Assembly: GCF_019802255.1 (NCBI RefSeq) | Contig: NZ_JAHYSS010000007.1 | Span: 248,001 to 312,000, forward strand | Length of the DNA: 64,000 nt | Reading direction: 5' to 3' | From: Pedobacter polysacchareus | Lineage (GTDB): Bacteria > Bacteroidota > Bacteroidia > Sphingobacteriales > Sphingobacteriaceae | In this document: piece by piece, positions 44,001 through 51,471 of the stretch | How positions within the stretch are numbered: position 1 is the stretch's first letter | Layout of the letters: each line of letters starts with the position of its first letter | Position numbers and translations under genes: made by a program | Notes under the pieces: generated by a model | Told to the model about the DNA's origin: nothing | Databases searched by the model: none | The model's input: the letters and a program-made list of their open reading frames with translations, nothing else

Positions 44001-44497
44001 ACATCAGTGGTCGCCGTTTTTGGCGTTCCCATGATGCGAACTGAAACTCCTGGAATAGGCAACCCCTTTTCGTCGGTCACCATCCCCTTGATCAAAATTG
44101 CTTCATTTACCCAGGATAAAACTGGCAAGGCATCCTGATCACGTCTTCTAAAGATCACGACATTATTTTCGGACTCCCGATAAGAAAAAGGAGTGCCATG
44201 TAACAGCTCCAGCAATACCTCATTTAAGGGCTTACCGGATACATCCATCATGATTCCTTTCACTTTTCTCAGCTCATTATTATTGTAAGAAAAATCCAGA
44301 TTGCTGCTTTTGCTGATTTTTTCTATTGCTTTTTCTAAGGATTCGCCTTTTAGGTGAACACTCACCTTAACATTTTTTAGCCGCTGACTAAATACCGTTT
44401 CCGCAAATAAGGTTCCGGCGGTAGTCAGCAATGTGGCAAACACTATTAATCCTACTCTCATCATCTTAAGAATTAGTGTAGTAATGTTTTTTTTCAT
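41018..44497 (-). CDS. SusC/RagA-type TonB-dependent receptor with STN signalling domain
   Basis: 1,159 residues. The signal peptide ends near residue 32 (GTLFAETVFSQ). STN domain ~45-110 (SLEKAIEKISKSSNLDFSYNN), carboxypeptidase-regulatory-like domain ~133-212 (GMVTDEKGLPIPGVSVRI), plug ~215-335 with VVVVGYGTQKKVNLSGAV and the ILVDNVPFTNEEL block, and a 22-strand barrel to the C-terminal Phe (YSLGLNLNF). The STN domain marks it as a transducing receptor that signals ligand binding to FecR and the sigma factor encoded upstream. It imports the SusD-bound ligand using TonB energy. Confidence 0.96.
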   Translation of the reverse strand: MKKNITTLILKMMRVGLIVFATLLTTAGTLFAETVFSQRLKNVKVSVHLKGESLEKAIEKISKSSNLDFSYNNNELRKVKGIMMDVSGKPLNEVLLELLHGTPFSYRESENNVVIFRRRDQDALPVLSWVNEAILIKGMVTDEKGLPIPGVSVRIMGTPKTATTDVNGNYQIEAGSPADVLVFSYVGLTEQKIVIGTRKQINVILQDDQKFLNEVVVVGYGTQKKVNLSGAVDGVSGKEIANRPITSVGAGLQGLIPNLNITISSGQVNKAPKFNIRGFTSLNGGSPYILVDNVPFTNEELMALNPADIENVTVLKDAASAAIYGARGAFGVILITTKSAQSTDLKISANTYYAIRQLGKVPEVVTDPLTVMEYKHDAAYPLYNLFPESDREYARKLAADPSLPSVIVSPTDKNAWMYYGSTNWMDEVYHQSAPTYNANVNISKKDDKLSYYMSTEYFRNEGMFKYGNDTYDRYNLRAKADYNLSKWLTIGNNTSFMTSTYDEPSYNGEGFFHNVNRQSSLDVPTNPDGSWTSTGAALLGKMQSGGRRVTRGNSFQTTFTAKASLLKDIWELKADATVRKIDSAGRSYDLPIPYKTGPNSAISYSGDPAGSARNVDRHIRHNIYNIYTDFHKTFNEKHYLQVLAGFNQETRNWNYSSVSRKGLISATLPSINLATGAFEAEESIEDWAVRGWFYRFNYIFDNKYIVELNGRYDGTSRFPADDRWGFFPSASVAWVASNEKFFKPVAEKLKIDLLKFRASYGALGNQDVSAYYYIPTMKPGPIGQILDGSKPTTVNPPGAVANSLTWERISTLNFGVDVSLLKNRLDLNFDRYTRYTKGMLTKGKVLPGPFGTVEPKVNAADLKTKGWELRIGWKDGFMVNNSQLYYNIGFNVGDSRSFITKFDNPSGQIGRDEFGNERYYVGKELGEIWGLETEGFFQSKEEIANHANQSAVGADDTGYLFDVGDLKFKDLNGDGKIDKGDNTLANHGDQKIIGNTTARYQYGIDLGAGWKGFDIRMFFQGVGKRDWYPNASNHYFWGVYAQPWTNVQAHNLDHWTPETPNAYFPRVKAYIAEDESELGNPQTRYLQDASYLRLKNLTLGYTLPKSLTTKMKMDKLRVYFSAENLFDVSHIKARLDPEGLDGKIYPFQKTYSLGLNLNF

Positions 44498-44583
44498 ATT
44501 TTTATTCGTTTTAAAATTTCATTGAAACATAGCACGGCCATCTGGAGAATTTTTCGAAGAGTTACCCAAATGCTGTACTTTCT

Positions 44584-44613
44584 GATCAGTATCTGCTCTA
44601 ACAGATACTGATC
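44584..44613. promoter_or_regulatory. Perfect hairpin between fecR and susC
   Basis: A 12-bp perfect stem GATCAGTATCTG/CAGATACTGATC with loop CTCTAA, 26 bp past the fecR stop and ~86 bp before the susC start. The T tract lies on the + strand side, so for the susC transcript it is more likely a processing or stability hairpin than a terminator. On the other strand it would end antisense transcription. Confidence 0.55.
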
Positions 44614-44638
44614 TTCTTTTTTTAATACTATTGACCGA

Positions 44639-45550
44639 TTAGTTACATCCACTACCTGTTATAAGCACCTCCTTTTCTTTATTAATTTGGTAAGTAATTC
44701 CTTGTATTTCCTTGATGAGGTCTAATACCTCGGTTAAGCTTTGATGGGTGTTAAAGCGAATGCTGTTCTGACAATTTTTGAATTTCTGCTGATCATATTT
44801 GATCTTTACCTGATAAGTGTTTTCTATGGCAAGCACGAGGTCTTCAAAATAAGCGGCATTCAGGATCACATTGCCATCATGCCATGCCATGCGCTCAGTT
44901 GCTTTTACTTTTAATACTTTCGGTTTCCGGTGATCTGTGTTGTAAACCACCTCTTCATTTTTGATTAGCACACTGGTTTGATCGTGTTCATCTGTTACAG
45001 CCACCTTCCCGGTGACTACGGCCACACTTCTTGTAGACAATGCCTGATAAGATTTTACCACGAATGAGGTTCCCAGCACATTGGTCTTAATTCCTGAAGC
45101 TTCTACTACAAAAGGAACCTTTTCATCATGAACGATGTTAAAAAACCCCTCTCCATCTACCAGATAGACCAATCTTTTCTTTCCGAATTTTTTAGGGTAT
45201 TTAAAAGTACTGGCAGAATTTAACCATACCGTAGAGCCATCTGGCAAGACCAATTGTCGGGTCTCTCCTTTTGGAACGGTTACCGTGATGTAATTGTTAT
45301 TATTGGAATAGAAAAATAGCAAGCCTGCTGAAAGCATTAGGAAACTAATTGCTGCAGCCATACTCAGCATTGCTTTCTTTCTTTTCAGCCTGACGCTATG
45401 CTGCTGTTGCTGCTGGATTTGTTTGGTAGCCTGTAAACGTCCCAGGATTTCCTGACGTATGGCCTCTTTATCATTTTCACCCTTAAATACACCGGAAGGA
45501 TCATTGATTCCGAATTCTTTATACAGGTCGTTTTTGTCTTTTTCGTTCAT
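44639..45550 (-). CDS. FecR-type anti-sigma factor
   Basis: 303 residues. A cytoplasmic N-terminus (~1-58) that would hold the sigma factor, a single membrane helix at ~61-80 (LSMAAAISFLMLSAGLLFFY), and a periplasmic FecR domain ~88-200 (VTVPKGETRQLVLPDGSTVWLNSAS, GEGFFNIVHDEKVPFVVEA, NVLGTSFVVKSY). A C-terminal STN-like domain lies ~225-303 (ENTYQVKIKYDQQKFKNCQ) that contacts the receptor signalling domain. It is somewhat short for Bacteroidota FecR. The sequence around its start codon is repeated after the sigma gene (see the repeat entry). Confidence 0.94.
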   Translation of the reverse strand: MNEKDKNDLYKEFGINDPSGVFKGENDKEAIRQEILGRLQATKQIQQQQQHSVRLKRKKAMLSMAAAISFLMLSAGLLFFYSNNNNYITVTVPKGETRQLVLPDGSTVWLNSASTFKYPKKFGKKRLVYLVDGEGFFNIVHDEKVPFVVEASGIKTNVLGTSFVVKSYQALSTRSVAVVTGKVAVTDEHDQTSVLIKNEEVVYNTDHRKPKVLKVKATERMAWHDGNVILNAAYFEDLVLAIENTYQVKIKYDQQKFKNCQNSIRFNTHQSLTEVLDLIKEIQGITYQINKEKEVLITGSGCN

Positions 45551-45592
45551 ATACTAAATACATAACGAACGAGGTAGAAAGAGGTACTAGGA
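45531..45592 (-). repeat. Junction repeat, copy at the fecR start
   Basis: This segment covers the first ~6 codons of fecR and ~42 bp upstream. It aligns with 47291-47343 just after the sigma gene. The identical core TATACTAAATACATAAC is at 45550-45566, followed by matching CTAGT-type and TTTTCG/GTC-TT blocks on either side with small gaps. Confidence 0.7.
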
Positions 45593-45611
45593 GAAAATTA
45601 TTTTTTTTGAA

Positions 45612-45658
45612 AATAGGCAGCAGCTCTATTCTATCCTATCCTACAGCTGCTGCCTATT
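45612..45658 (-). terminator. Hairpin after the GH30 gene
   Basis: A perfect 14-bp stem AATAGGCAGCAGCT/AGCTGCTGCCTATT with a 19-base loop, 2 bp past the GH30 stop. On the minus strand only ATTTTC follows the stem, so termination is probably partial. It would lower read-through from GH30 into fecR. Confidence 0.6.
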
Positions 45659-45660
45659 GT

Positions 45661-47172
45661 TTAATTTTTTTGACCGGTAAAAGTGGTCACACTCTGAGCA
45701 GGAACACTGATCGTAAAACTGCCATCTGCAGCTGCACTTAAAGTACTTCCTTGCTGCCAATGTGCCGTATTACCTCCTGAAGTCTGGAAACTCAACAATG
45801 TTCCAGCAGAAAAACCTTGTAAGCGTAAGGTGGTGCTGATCGCATCCGTACCAGGATTGATCACTACTAAACTGAATTTCCCTGTATTCGGATCTTTATA
45901 AGCAGAAACCTTTAACACAGAATTGTTTGCTACAGTACTGCCAAACCTGTAGTAACCGGCGTGGATATATCTGGAAAACTGCCCCATTACATCGTAGGTT
46001 TTTGGAAAATCCAGGGAACCATCACTGTTTGTACAGATCAGGGATTCATTGTTACGGATTGCCAGCATGCCCAGCCAATACACAAAAGCGTTGACATTAC
46101 ATTCTGCTAAGAACTTATGCATGCTGGTTGCCAGCTTTAGTCCACCAACAATGGTATTGTCATAGCTTCCGCTATCGTCAGAAGTTTCTGTCATCCATAC
46201 CGGTTTATTTGCAGTAGCGTAATTCCAGGTCACCGGACTCTGATTTAAGCCCCGCTTTCCACCGATTAATTCTCCAACCTCTACATAACCATGTCCGGCA
46301 AGAATATCTACATTACTCCTGTCCATTCCCGAAAGAAAAGTATTCGCAGTCCCCCAGGCCGCATTTTCAGAAGAAAGGATTTTGGTGGTACTCAAACCTG
46401 CCTGATTTAGTGCCGGTCTTAAGTTATTGGTCACAAATTGTCCAAGATGTGCCGAATTCCAATAAGAAGCATCCCAGTCTGAGAACACATTTTCAGGTTC
46501 ATTGGAAGGAGAAATTGCATAGAAATTAACACCTTCATTTTGGTAAGATTTCGCAAATCCAGCCAGGTACTTTGCAAAATCGCTGGAACTGGTACTGAAG
46601 TTCAATCCATTAAACCACTTTGCACTTTCTACGTTCGGATTTGTTTTCATAGACAAAGGAGGTGTCCAGGTACTGGCAAAAGTAATGGGCACCTGATAAC
46701 GTTCTTTAATCTTTTTCAAAATCCATAACTGTCCTAAATGTTCCTTTTGAACTGCGGTAAGCGAAGTATAGCTCGTGCTGTTGACATCTACGTCTATATC
46801 TACCCCCGCAGGCTTGATGGTTACTACTCCCGTTTGCTTGTTAAAAGGGTAGGTATGCAGGACTTTTCCCCGCACCATGTTTAGCTGCAAACCTGAATTC
46901 CCCCATAAATAAGACATAATACTATCTCTTTTTGGAGATTCAAAAAATGGCACGATACGTCCGCCAAAAGCGCCAAACCCATCAATACGCTGATAAGTTT
47001 GCTCCCAGTTGATGGTGACCTCTGCTGCACCAGCCGCCGCTACAGCCAGCTGATTCGCTTTTAATTTTTCGGAACCTGGAACCAGGTCTTCCATTGTTTT
47101 CTTTTTACAGCTTCCGGCCAGGACGAGCGTTAACATGGCCAAAAAAGTTAATCGTAGGTTGTTGCACCTCAT
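45661..47172 (-). CDS. GH30-family glycoside hydrolase, lipoprotein
   Basis: 503 residues. The lipoprotein signal ends at Cys22 (LAGSC) followed by KKK, compatible with surface display. The (beta/alpha)8 GH30 barrel (~50-415) has RIDGFGAFGGR at the start, acid/base Glu225 in SPSNEPE, and nucleophile Glu329 in WMTETSDD. A C-terminal all-beta domain (~415-503) closes the fold. GH30 includes glucosylceramidases, beta-1,6-glucanases, beta-1,6-galactanases and xylanases; the subfamily is not assigned. It lies between the sigma and fecR genes, where sigma and anti-sigma genes are normally adjacent. Confidence 0.92.
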   Translation of the reverse strand: MRCNNLRLTFLAMLTLVLAGSCKKKTMEDLVPGSEKLKANQLAVAAAGAAEVTINWEQTYQRIDGFGAFGGRIVPFFESPKRDSIMSYLWGNSGLQLNMVRGKVLHTYPFNKQTGVVTIKPAGVDIDVDVNSTSYTSLTAVQKEHLGQLWILKKIKERYQVPITFASTWTPPLSMKTNPNVESAKWFNGLNFSTSSSDFAKYLAGFAKSYQNEGVNFYAISPSNEPENVFSDWDASYWNSAHLGQFVTNNLRPALNQAGLSTTKILSSENAAWGTANTFLSGMDRSNVDILAGHGYVEVGELIGGKRGLNQSPVTWNYATANKPVWMTETSDDSGSYDNTIVGGLKLATSMHKFLAECNVNAFVYWLGMLAIRNNESLICTNSDGSLDFPKTYDVMGQFSRYIHAGYYRFGSTVANNSVLKVSAYKDPNTGKFSLVVINPGTDAISTTLRLQGFSAGTLLSFQTSGGNTAHWQQGSTLSAAADGSFTISVPAQSVTTFTGQKN

Positions 47173-47290
47173 AATTCATTTAATTTGAGTTCACGTTGTA
47201 CAAGTCATTATTGACCTGCATTTTCATTAAATAATTTAGGACATCAATTGGGGAAGCATCCGAAAATACCACTCCTTAAAAGCGCTTTTT

Positions 47291-47343
47291 TTGTTGTCTT
47301 TTCGTATACTAAATACATAACTAACTTAAACAAAAGGACTAGG
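47291..47343 (-). repeat. Junction repeat, copy after the sigma gene
   Basis: Aligns with 45531-45592 over ~50-60 bp including the 17-base identity TATACTAAATACATAAC (47305-47321). It begins ~27 bp after the sigma stop and ends ~119 bp before the GH30 start. In the copy here the fecR ATG is lost (GTATACGAAAAGAC against GTATATGAACGAAAAAGAC). Confidence 0.7.
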
Positions 47344-47369
47344 GTAAATAAATACTTTTTTATCCAATT

Positions 47370-47912
47370 TTAATACAATTGGCATTTTATGCGAAGTCTT
47401 TTCAGTGCGCTGGTAATTTGATTTTTTACCGTTTGAGAAGAAATAGATAATTTTCCGGCTATCTCATTCACAGAAAGTTCTTCTTCTCTGCTCATTTGAA
47501 AAACTTTACGCATACCAACGGGCAAGTTCTGGATTTCCAGACTCAACTGGCCGGCCATCTCCTTTGTGGTGTATTGTTCAAAAAGAGAATTTTCTGTTTC
47601 TTCGGTAATCTTTAAATATTCCACATCATGTTTGATGCGTAAGGTTTGCCGGCGATGGAGATCGCTCAGCTTATTTTTTAAGATGGTATAGATAAATCCA
47701 ATAAAAGTGGTCGTAATTTTTAAAGTATGGCGCTTTACCCAGATCACCATAAACAAATCATGAACCACATCTTTTGCCTCCTCTCTATTGTTCAGTTTCT
47801 TGCAGGCAATCGCGTACACCACATCCCAATAGCGTGAATAAATTTCATTAAACGCGTCATCATTGTCTTCTCTCAATAAGGCCAGCAAAGCCAGGTCTGT
47901 AAGCTGTTTCAA
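47370..47912 (-). CDS. ECF-type RNA polymerase sigma-70 factor of the SusCD locus
   Basis: 180 residues. Region 2 at ~20-85 (FNEIYSRYWDVVYAIACKKLNN, EAKDVVHDLFMVIW) binds core polymerase and the -10 region. Region 4 at ~125-178 (LPVGMRKVFQMSREEELSVNEIAGKLSISSQTVKNQ) holds the helix-turn-helix. The size and pattern match Bacteroidota FecI-like sigma factors paired with FecR and transducing SusC. It heads the leftward locus. A -7-like element lies at 47968-47975. Confidence 0.95.
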   Translation of the reverse strand: MKQLTDLALLALLREDNDDAFNEIYSRYWDVVYAIACKKLNNREEAKDVVHDLFMVIWVKRHTLKITTTFIGFIYTILKNKLSDLHRRQTLRIKHDVEYLKITEETENSLFEQYTTKEMAGQLSLEIQNLPVGMRKVFQMSREEELSVNEIAGKLSISSQTVKNQITSALKRLRIKCQLY

Positions 47913-47967
47913 TAAATGGAGGTCTTAGGTGGTGTTATATTTGGTGATCCAATATATAAATTAATTA

Positions 47968-47975
47968 CAAAAGTA
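47968..47975 (-). promoter_or_regulatory. -7 promoter element of the ECF sigma gene
   Basis: On the minus strand this reads TACTTTTG (TAnnTTTG), 55 bases before the sigma ATG, so the sigma gene itself looks served by the housekeeping promoter type. Confidence 0.5.
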
Positions 47976-48085
47976 AAGGAATAGAAAAGTAGAGTTCCCC
48001 CCTTTATCGTTAAGTTTTTATTAAGTTCTTGTACATAAAAACAGCTGATCACTTAATTTATCAATTCTTAGCGCTTTTTATCACC

Positions 48086-48137
48086 TTCTTAAGGTTTAAA
48101 ACTTCCATAAAATCAGCAATTTTCTTAGGTTTAAAAC
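48086..48137 (+). repeat. Direct repeat just upstream of the EamA gene
   Basis: TTCTTAAGGTTTAAAAC (48086-48102) and TTCTTAGGTTTAAAAC (48122-48137) differ by one base insertion and are 36 bp apart. The second copy ends 3 bp before the EamA ATG. This is a candidate regulator site or a small duplication. Confidence 0.5.
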
Positions 48138-48140
48138 GAA

Positions 48141-49034
48141 ATGACAAAAGGGACTATAAAGACAATCGGTATTGGAGTATTATTCTCCATGCTTTGGGCA
48201 TCTGCCTCTGTGGCTACAAAGTTTGGTGTACGCTCTGCCCCCCCGCTGATCCTTGCCAATGTTCGCTTTTTCCTGGCAGGAATTGTTTTACTCGGCTATT
48301 GCTACGGCATCAGTAAGGATAAAATCTATCGCCTGCCTAATGCTATTGAATGGAAACAGCTGGCCATTTTTGGCTTCCTCAATACCGCGGTGTATTTAGG
48401 CCTGTACGTTTACGCCATGAAGTTTACTGCTGCCGGGATTGGCAGTTTAGCCGTATCTACTAATCCCTTACTGATTGTTTTATTTTCTTCCTGGCTGATC
48501 GGCAGAAGACCTTCAGGAGCAGAAATATTAAGTATTGTACTCGGGATGACCGGGATCGCTTTTGCTACCTACCCTTTATTAGGTAATCAAAGTACGAGTT
48601 TGATGGGCATCGGACTGCTCATGCTGAGTATGGTGGTCGTTTCTTTCGCAAGTGTCTATTATGCAAGGGTGACCTGGACCTTACCAAATCTGTTGATCAA
48701 TGGATGGCAAGTTACCCTTGGCGGACTATTCTTGCTCCCTGTAACCGCTATATTTGGTGATTTTCAATCCTTTCAACCCGATGCTACCTTTTGGTATGCT
48801 GTATTGTGGCTGAGTCTTGCCGTTTCTGTAATCGGATTGATCTGCTGGTTTTTCCTGCTGAAACTGGATACAGTAAAAGCCTCTTTATGGCTATTCCTAT
48901 GTCCTTTATTTGGTTTCTTTTATGCCTGGTGGCTGATGAATGAACCGATCACCTGGTATACCGTCTGCGGGACATTCCTAGTCGTACTAGGCCTATATAT
49001 CGGTCAGCGTCAGCGCATTAAAAAACAAGGATAA
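48141..49034 (+). CDS. EamA/DMT-family transporter
   Basis: 297 residues with ten predicted membrane helices in two five-helix EamA halves (~5-140 and ~150-292). Typical features are SMLWASASVATKFGVRSAPP in the first half and the repeat-equivalent SVIGLICWFFLLKLDTVKASLWLFLCPLFGFFYAW in the second. Members export amino acids, metabolites or other small solutes. The substrate is unknown. Divergent from the ECF sigma gene and not evidently part of its locus. Confidence 0.92.
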   Translation: MTKGTIKTIGIGVLFSMLWASASVATKFGVRSAPPLILANVRFFLAGIVLLGYCYGISKDKIYRLPNAIEWKQLAIFGFLNTAVYLGLYVYAMKFTAAGIGSLAVSTNPLLIVLFSSWLIGRRPSGAEILSIVLGMTGIAFATYPLLGNQSTSLMGIGLLMLSMVVVSFASVYYARVTWTLPNLLINGWQVTLGGLFLLPVTAIFGDFQSFQPDATFWYAVLWLSLAVSVIGLICWFFLLKLDTVKASLWLFLCPLFGFFYAWWLMNEPITWYTVCGTFLVVLGLYIGQRQRIKKQG

Positions 49035-49077
49035 TTTCACAGCTTGCCGAAGCTTATATCATAATTTTCATAACACC

Positions 49078-49093
49078 ACACAATAAATTGTGT
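49078..49093. promoter_or_regulatory. Palindrome upstream of the small ORF
   Basis: ACACAAT-AA-ATTGTGT, 7-bp arms, 34 bp before a 28-codon frame and 240 bp before the M13 peptidase gene. It could be an operator. Confidence 0.35.
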
Positions 49094-49127
49094 TAAAATA
49101 TGTTAAATAGATATAAAAACCCAAGTT

Positions 49128-49214
49128 ATGAAAGCGATTAAGATAGTTCTATTTACAGGGGTCATTTTTAGAAAACTCGGCTTAACCAAGCTATATTACT
49201 GGTTCAATAAGTAA
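49128..49214 (+). CDS. Possible 28-residue peptide gene
   Basis: The frame encodes MKAIKIVLFTGVIFRKLGLT plus KLYYWFNK. A hydrophobic N-terminal half is followed by a basic/aromatic tail, like small membrane-associated peptides. It is preceded by AAGTT and not by a clear ribosome site, which is usual in this phylum. I do not recognise it. It could be real or chance; the amphipathic composition and the otherwise empty gap favour taking it seriously. Confidence 0.3.
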   Translation: MKAIKIVLFTGVIFRKLGLTKLYYWFNK

Positions 49215-49333
49215 TATTTTTAATAGATATATTATTTGTTTCCAGGGATTTGCTACATTGATCCTCCGTTAGCATAGCCTACATTTCCGTTTGGATCAAA
49301 AGGGCTGCGTCTATCTACTATTAACTAACTATT

Positions 49334-51367
49334 ATGACTACTAAACTGAAAAGCTATTTTGCTGCTTTGGGGATCGTGGCTGCAAGCTACACTGCAAACG
49401 CGCAATCGCAGATGAAATTTATTGATCCTGCAAATATGGATCTTACCCTGAAACCAGGTGATGATTTCTACCAGTATGCCAGTGGCAACTGGATCAAAAA
49501 CAACCCTGTTCCCGCTAAAGAAACACGATGGGGAAGCTTCAATGCCCTTCGCGACTTTAACATCAACGCTGTAAAAGGCTTGGTAGAAGGCGCTGCAGCC
49601 GACAAATCAGCCCCTGCTGGCTCTGTAAAAAGACGTGTAGGTGATTTTTATGCGGCGGCAATGGACAGTGTAACCATCGAAAAATTAGGCTATACACCGA
49701 TAAAAGCTGACCTGGAAAAAATCAAGCAAATCAAAGATCTGCAAGGAATTTTAGATCATGCTGCTTACCTCAGAACTACCGGACTGGCTGCACCAATGTT
49801 CAGTTTTTATGTTGGCCAGGACAGAAAAAATGTAAACAAGTACATGGCACAGCTGGGCCAGGGAGGAACTACCTTACCTGACCGTGATTATTACCTGAAA
49901 GACGATAGCAGAAGTGTAAAAATCAGAGAAGCTTATGATAAGTATATGACTACCCTGTTTACTTTAACTGGAAATAGCCCTGCTGAAGCTAAGAAAAAAG
50001 CCGCTACCGTGATGGCCATTGAAAAACAATTGGCAGAAGCACAAATGGCAAGAGTGGAAATGCGTGATCCACATAAAACCTATAATAAATTTACAGTAAC
50101 AGACTTTAGCAAAACTACCCCTCAATTGAACTGGGTAACGATGCTTCCTAAATTTAAAGTAACCGGTCAGGATACAATCCTGGTCTCTTCGCCGAAATTC
50201 TTTGTCAGCCTGGACGGAATGTTAAAAACGGTTCCTGTAGCCGACTGGAAAACTTACCTGGAATGGAATGTCTTGAAATCATCCGCTTCTAACCTGAGCA
50301 GCCCATTTGTAAATGCTTCCTTTGCCTTTACACAAGCACAAACTGGTCAGAAAGTACAAACCCCAAGATGGCAGCGCATGTCGCAGCTGACTGATGGTAC
50401 CATTGGCGAATTACTTGGACAATTATACGTGGCGCAATATTTTAAGCCAGATGCTAAAGTCCGCATGACAGAATTAATTGCGAACCTTAGAAAAGCTTTT
50501 GAGATCAGAATCAATAACCTGGACTGGATGAGTGATGTGACCAAAGGAAAAGCATTGGAAAAATTAAACGCCTTTGTTCCTAAAATCGGTTACCCAGATA
50601 AATGGAAAGATTATGAAGGCTTAACAATCACCCGTACTACTTACCTTCAAAACTTACGTAACGCAGGTGCATGGGGATATAATGAAATGGTAACTCAACT
50701 GGGCAAACCGGTAGACCGTACCCGTTTCGGTATGACTCCTCCTACTGTGAATGCTTATTATAGTCCTACCATGAATGAAATTGTGTTCCCTGCCGGAATT
50801 CTACAATTCCCATTCTTCGATCCTAATGCTGATGATGCCGTAAACTATGGTGGTATCGGTGCAGTGATTGGTCATGAGATGTCTCATGGATTTGATGATT
50901 CCGGAAGTCAATATGACAAAGACGGAAACTTACGCAACTGGTGGACACCGGAAGACAAAGTTAAATTTGAAGCAAAAACTAAGGCTCTTGGCGAACAGTT
51001 TGATGCCTATACCGTTTTAGATACCATTCATGTAATTGGTAAACTGACTATGGGAGAAAACATCGGTGACCTTGGTGGTTTAAACGCAGCATACACTGCA
51101 TTTAAAATGACCAAACAAGGGCAGTCGGAAGATAAAATTGATGGATTTACTCCTGATCAACGCTTCTTCTTATCCTGGGCTCAGGTATGGAGAGGCAATA
51201 TCCTGGACGAAACTGCAGCACAGCTGATCAAAACAGATCCACACTCTCCAGGTCCATACAGAACCATCGGTGCACCAGTAAATATGGATGCCTGGTACAA
51301 AGCTTTTGATGTTAAACCTGGTGATAAATTATACAAAAAACCAGAAGACAGAATTAAGATGTGGTAA
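49334..51367 (+). CDS. M13 family zinc metallopeptidase (neprilysin/PepO type)
   Basis: 677 residues, exported (signal peptide to ~23, ASYTANAQ). Peptidase_M13_N spans ~40-420 and the catalytic M13 domain ~470-677. The zinc site is HEMSH (His514, Glu515, His518) with the third ligand Glu575 in ENIGD, the Ala of the usual ENIAD being Gly here. The substrate-binding NAYYSPTMNEIVFPAGIL block and the C-terminal WYKAFDVKPGDKLYKKPEDR are complete, and it ends in the CxxW-like final Trp without Cys. It cleaves oligopeptides on the amino side of hydrophobic residues in the periplasm. Monocistronic with a strong terminator. Confidence 0.95.
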   Translation: MTTKLKSYFAALGIVAASYTANAQSQMKFIDPANMDLTLKPGDDFYQYASGNWIKNNPVPAKETRWGSFNALRDFNINAVKGLVEGAAADKSAPAGSVKRRVGDFYAAAMDSVTIEKLGYTPIKADLEKIKQIKDLQGILDHAAYLRTTGLAAPMFSFYVGQDRKNVNKYMAQLGQGGTTLPDRDYYLKDDSRSVKIREAYDKYMTTLFTLTGNSPAEAKKKAATVMAIEKQLAEAQMARVEMRDPHKTYNKFTVTDFSKTTPQLNWVTMLPKFKVTGQDTILVSSPKFFVSLDGMLKTVPVADWKTYLEWNVLKSSASNLSSPFVNASFAFTQAQTGQKVQTPRWQRMSQLTDGTIGELLGQLYVAQYFKPDAKVRMTELIANLRKAFEIRINNLDWMSDVTKGKALEKLNAFVPKIGYPDKWKDYEGLTITRTTYLQNLRNAGAWGYNEMVTQLGKPVDRTRFGMTPPTVNAYYSPTMNEIVFPAGILQFPFFDPNADDAVNYGGIGAVIGHEMSHGFDDSGSQYDKDGNLRNWWTPEDKVKFEAKTKALGEQFDAYTVLDTIHVIGKLTMGENIGDLGGLNAAYTAFKMTKQGQSEDKIDGFTPDQRFFLSWAQVWRGNILDETAAQLIKTDPHSPGPYRTIGAPVNMDAWYKAFDVKPGDKLYKKPEDRIKMW

Positions 51368-51387
51368 TCCAAATCTGCCTTTAAGCT

Positions 51388-51427
51388 AAAGCGCGGCCTT
51401 CTTATTTAGGAAGGCCGCGCTTTTTTC
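51388..51427 (+). terminator. Strong terminator after the M13 peptidase gene
   Basis: A perfect 14-bp GC-rich stem AAAGCGCGGCCTTC/GAAGGCCGCGCTTT with an 8-base loop and T6 after it. Confidence 0.92.
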
Positions 51428-51471
51428 TTATCTTGCGGTTCATCTATTAAGCTTAGGGCTCACCTCTAAAA

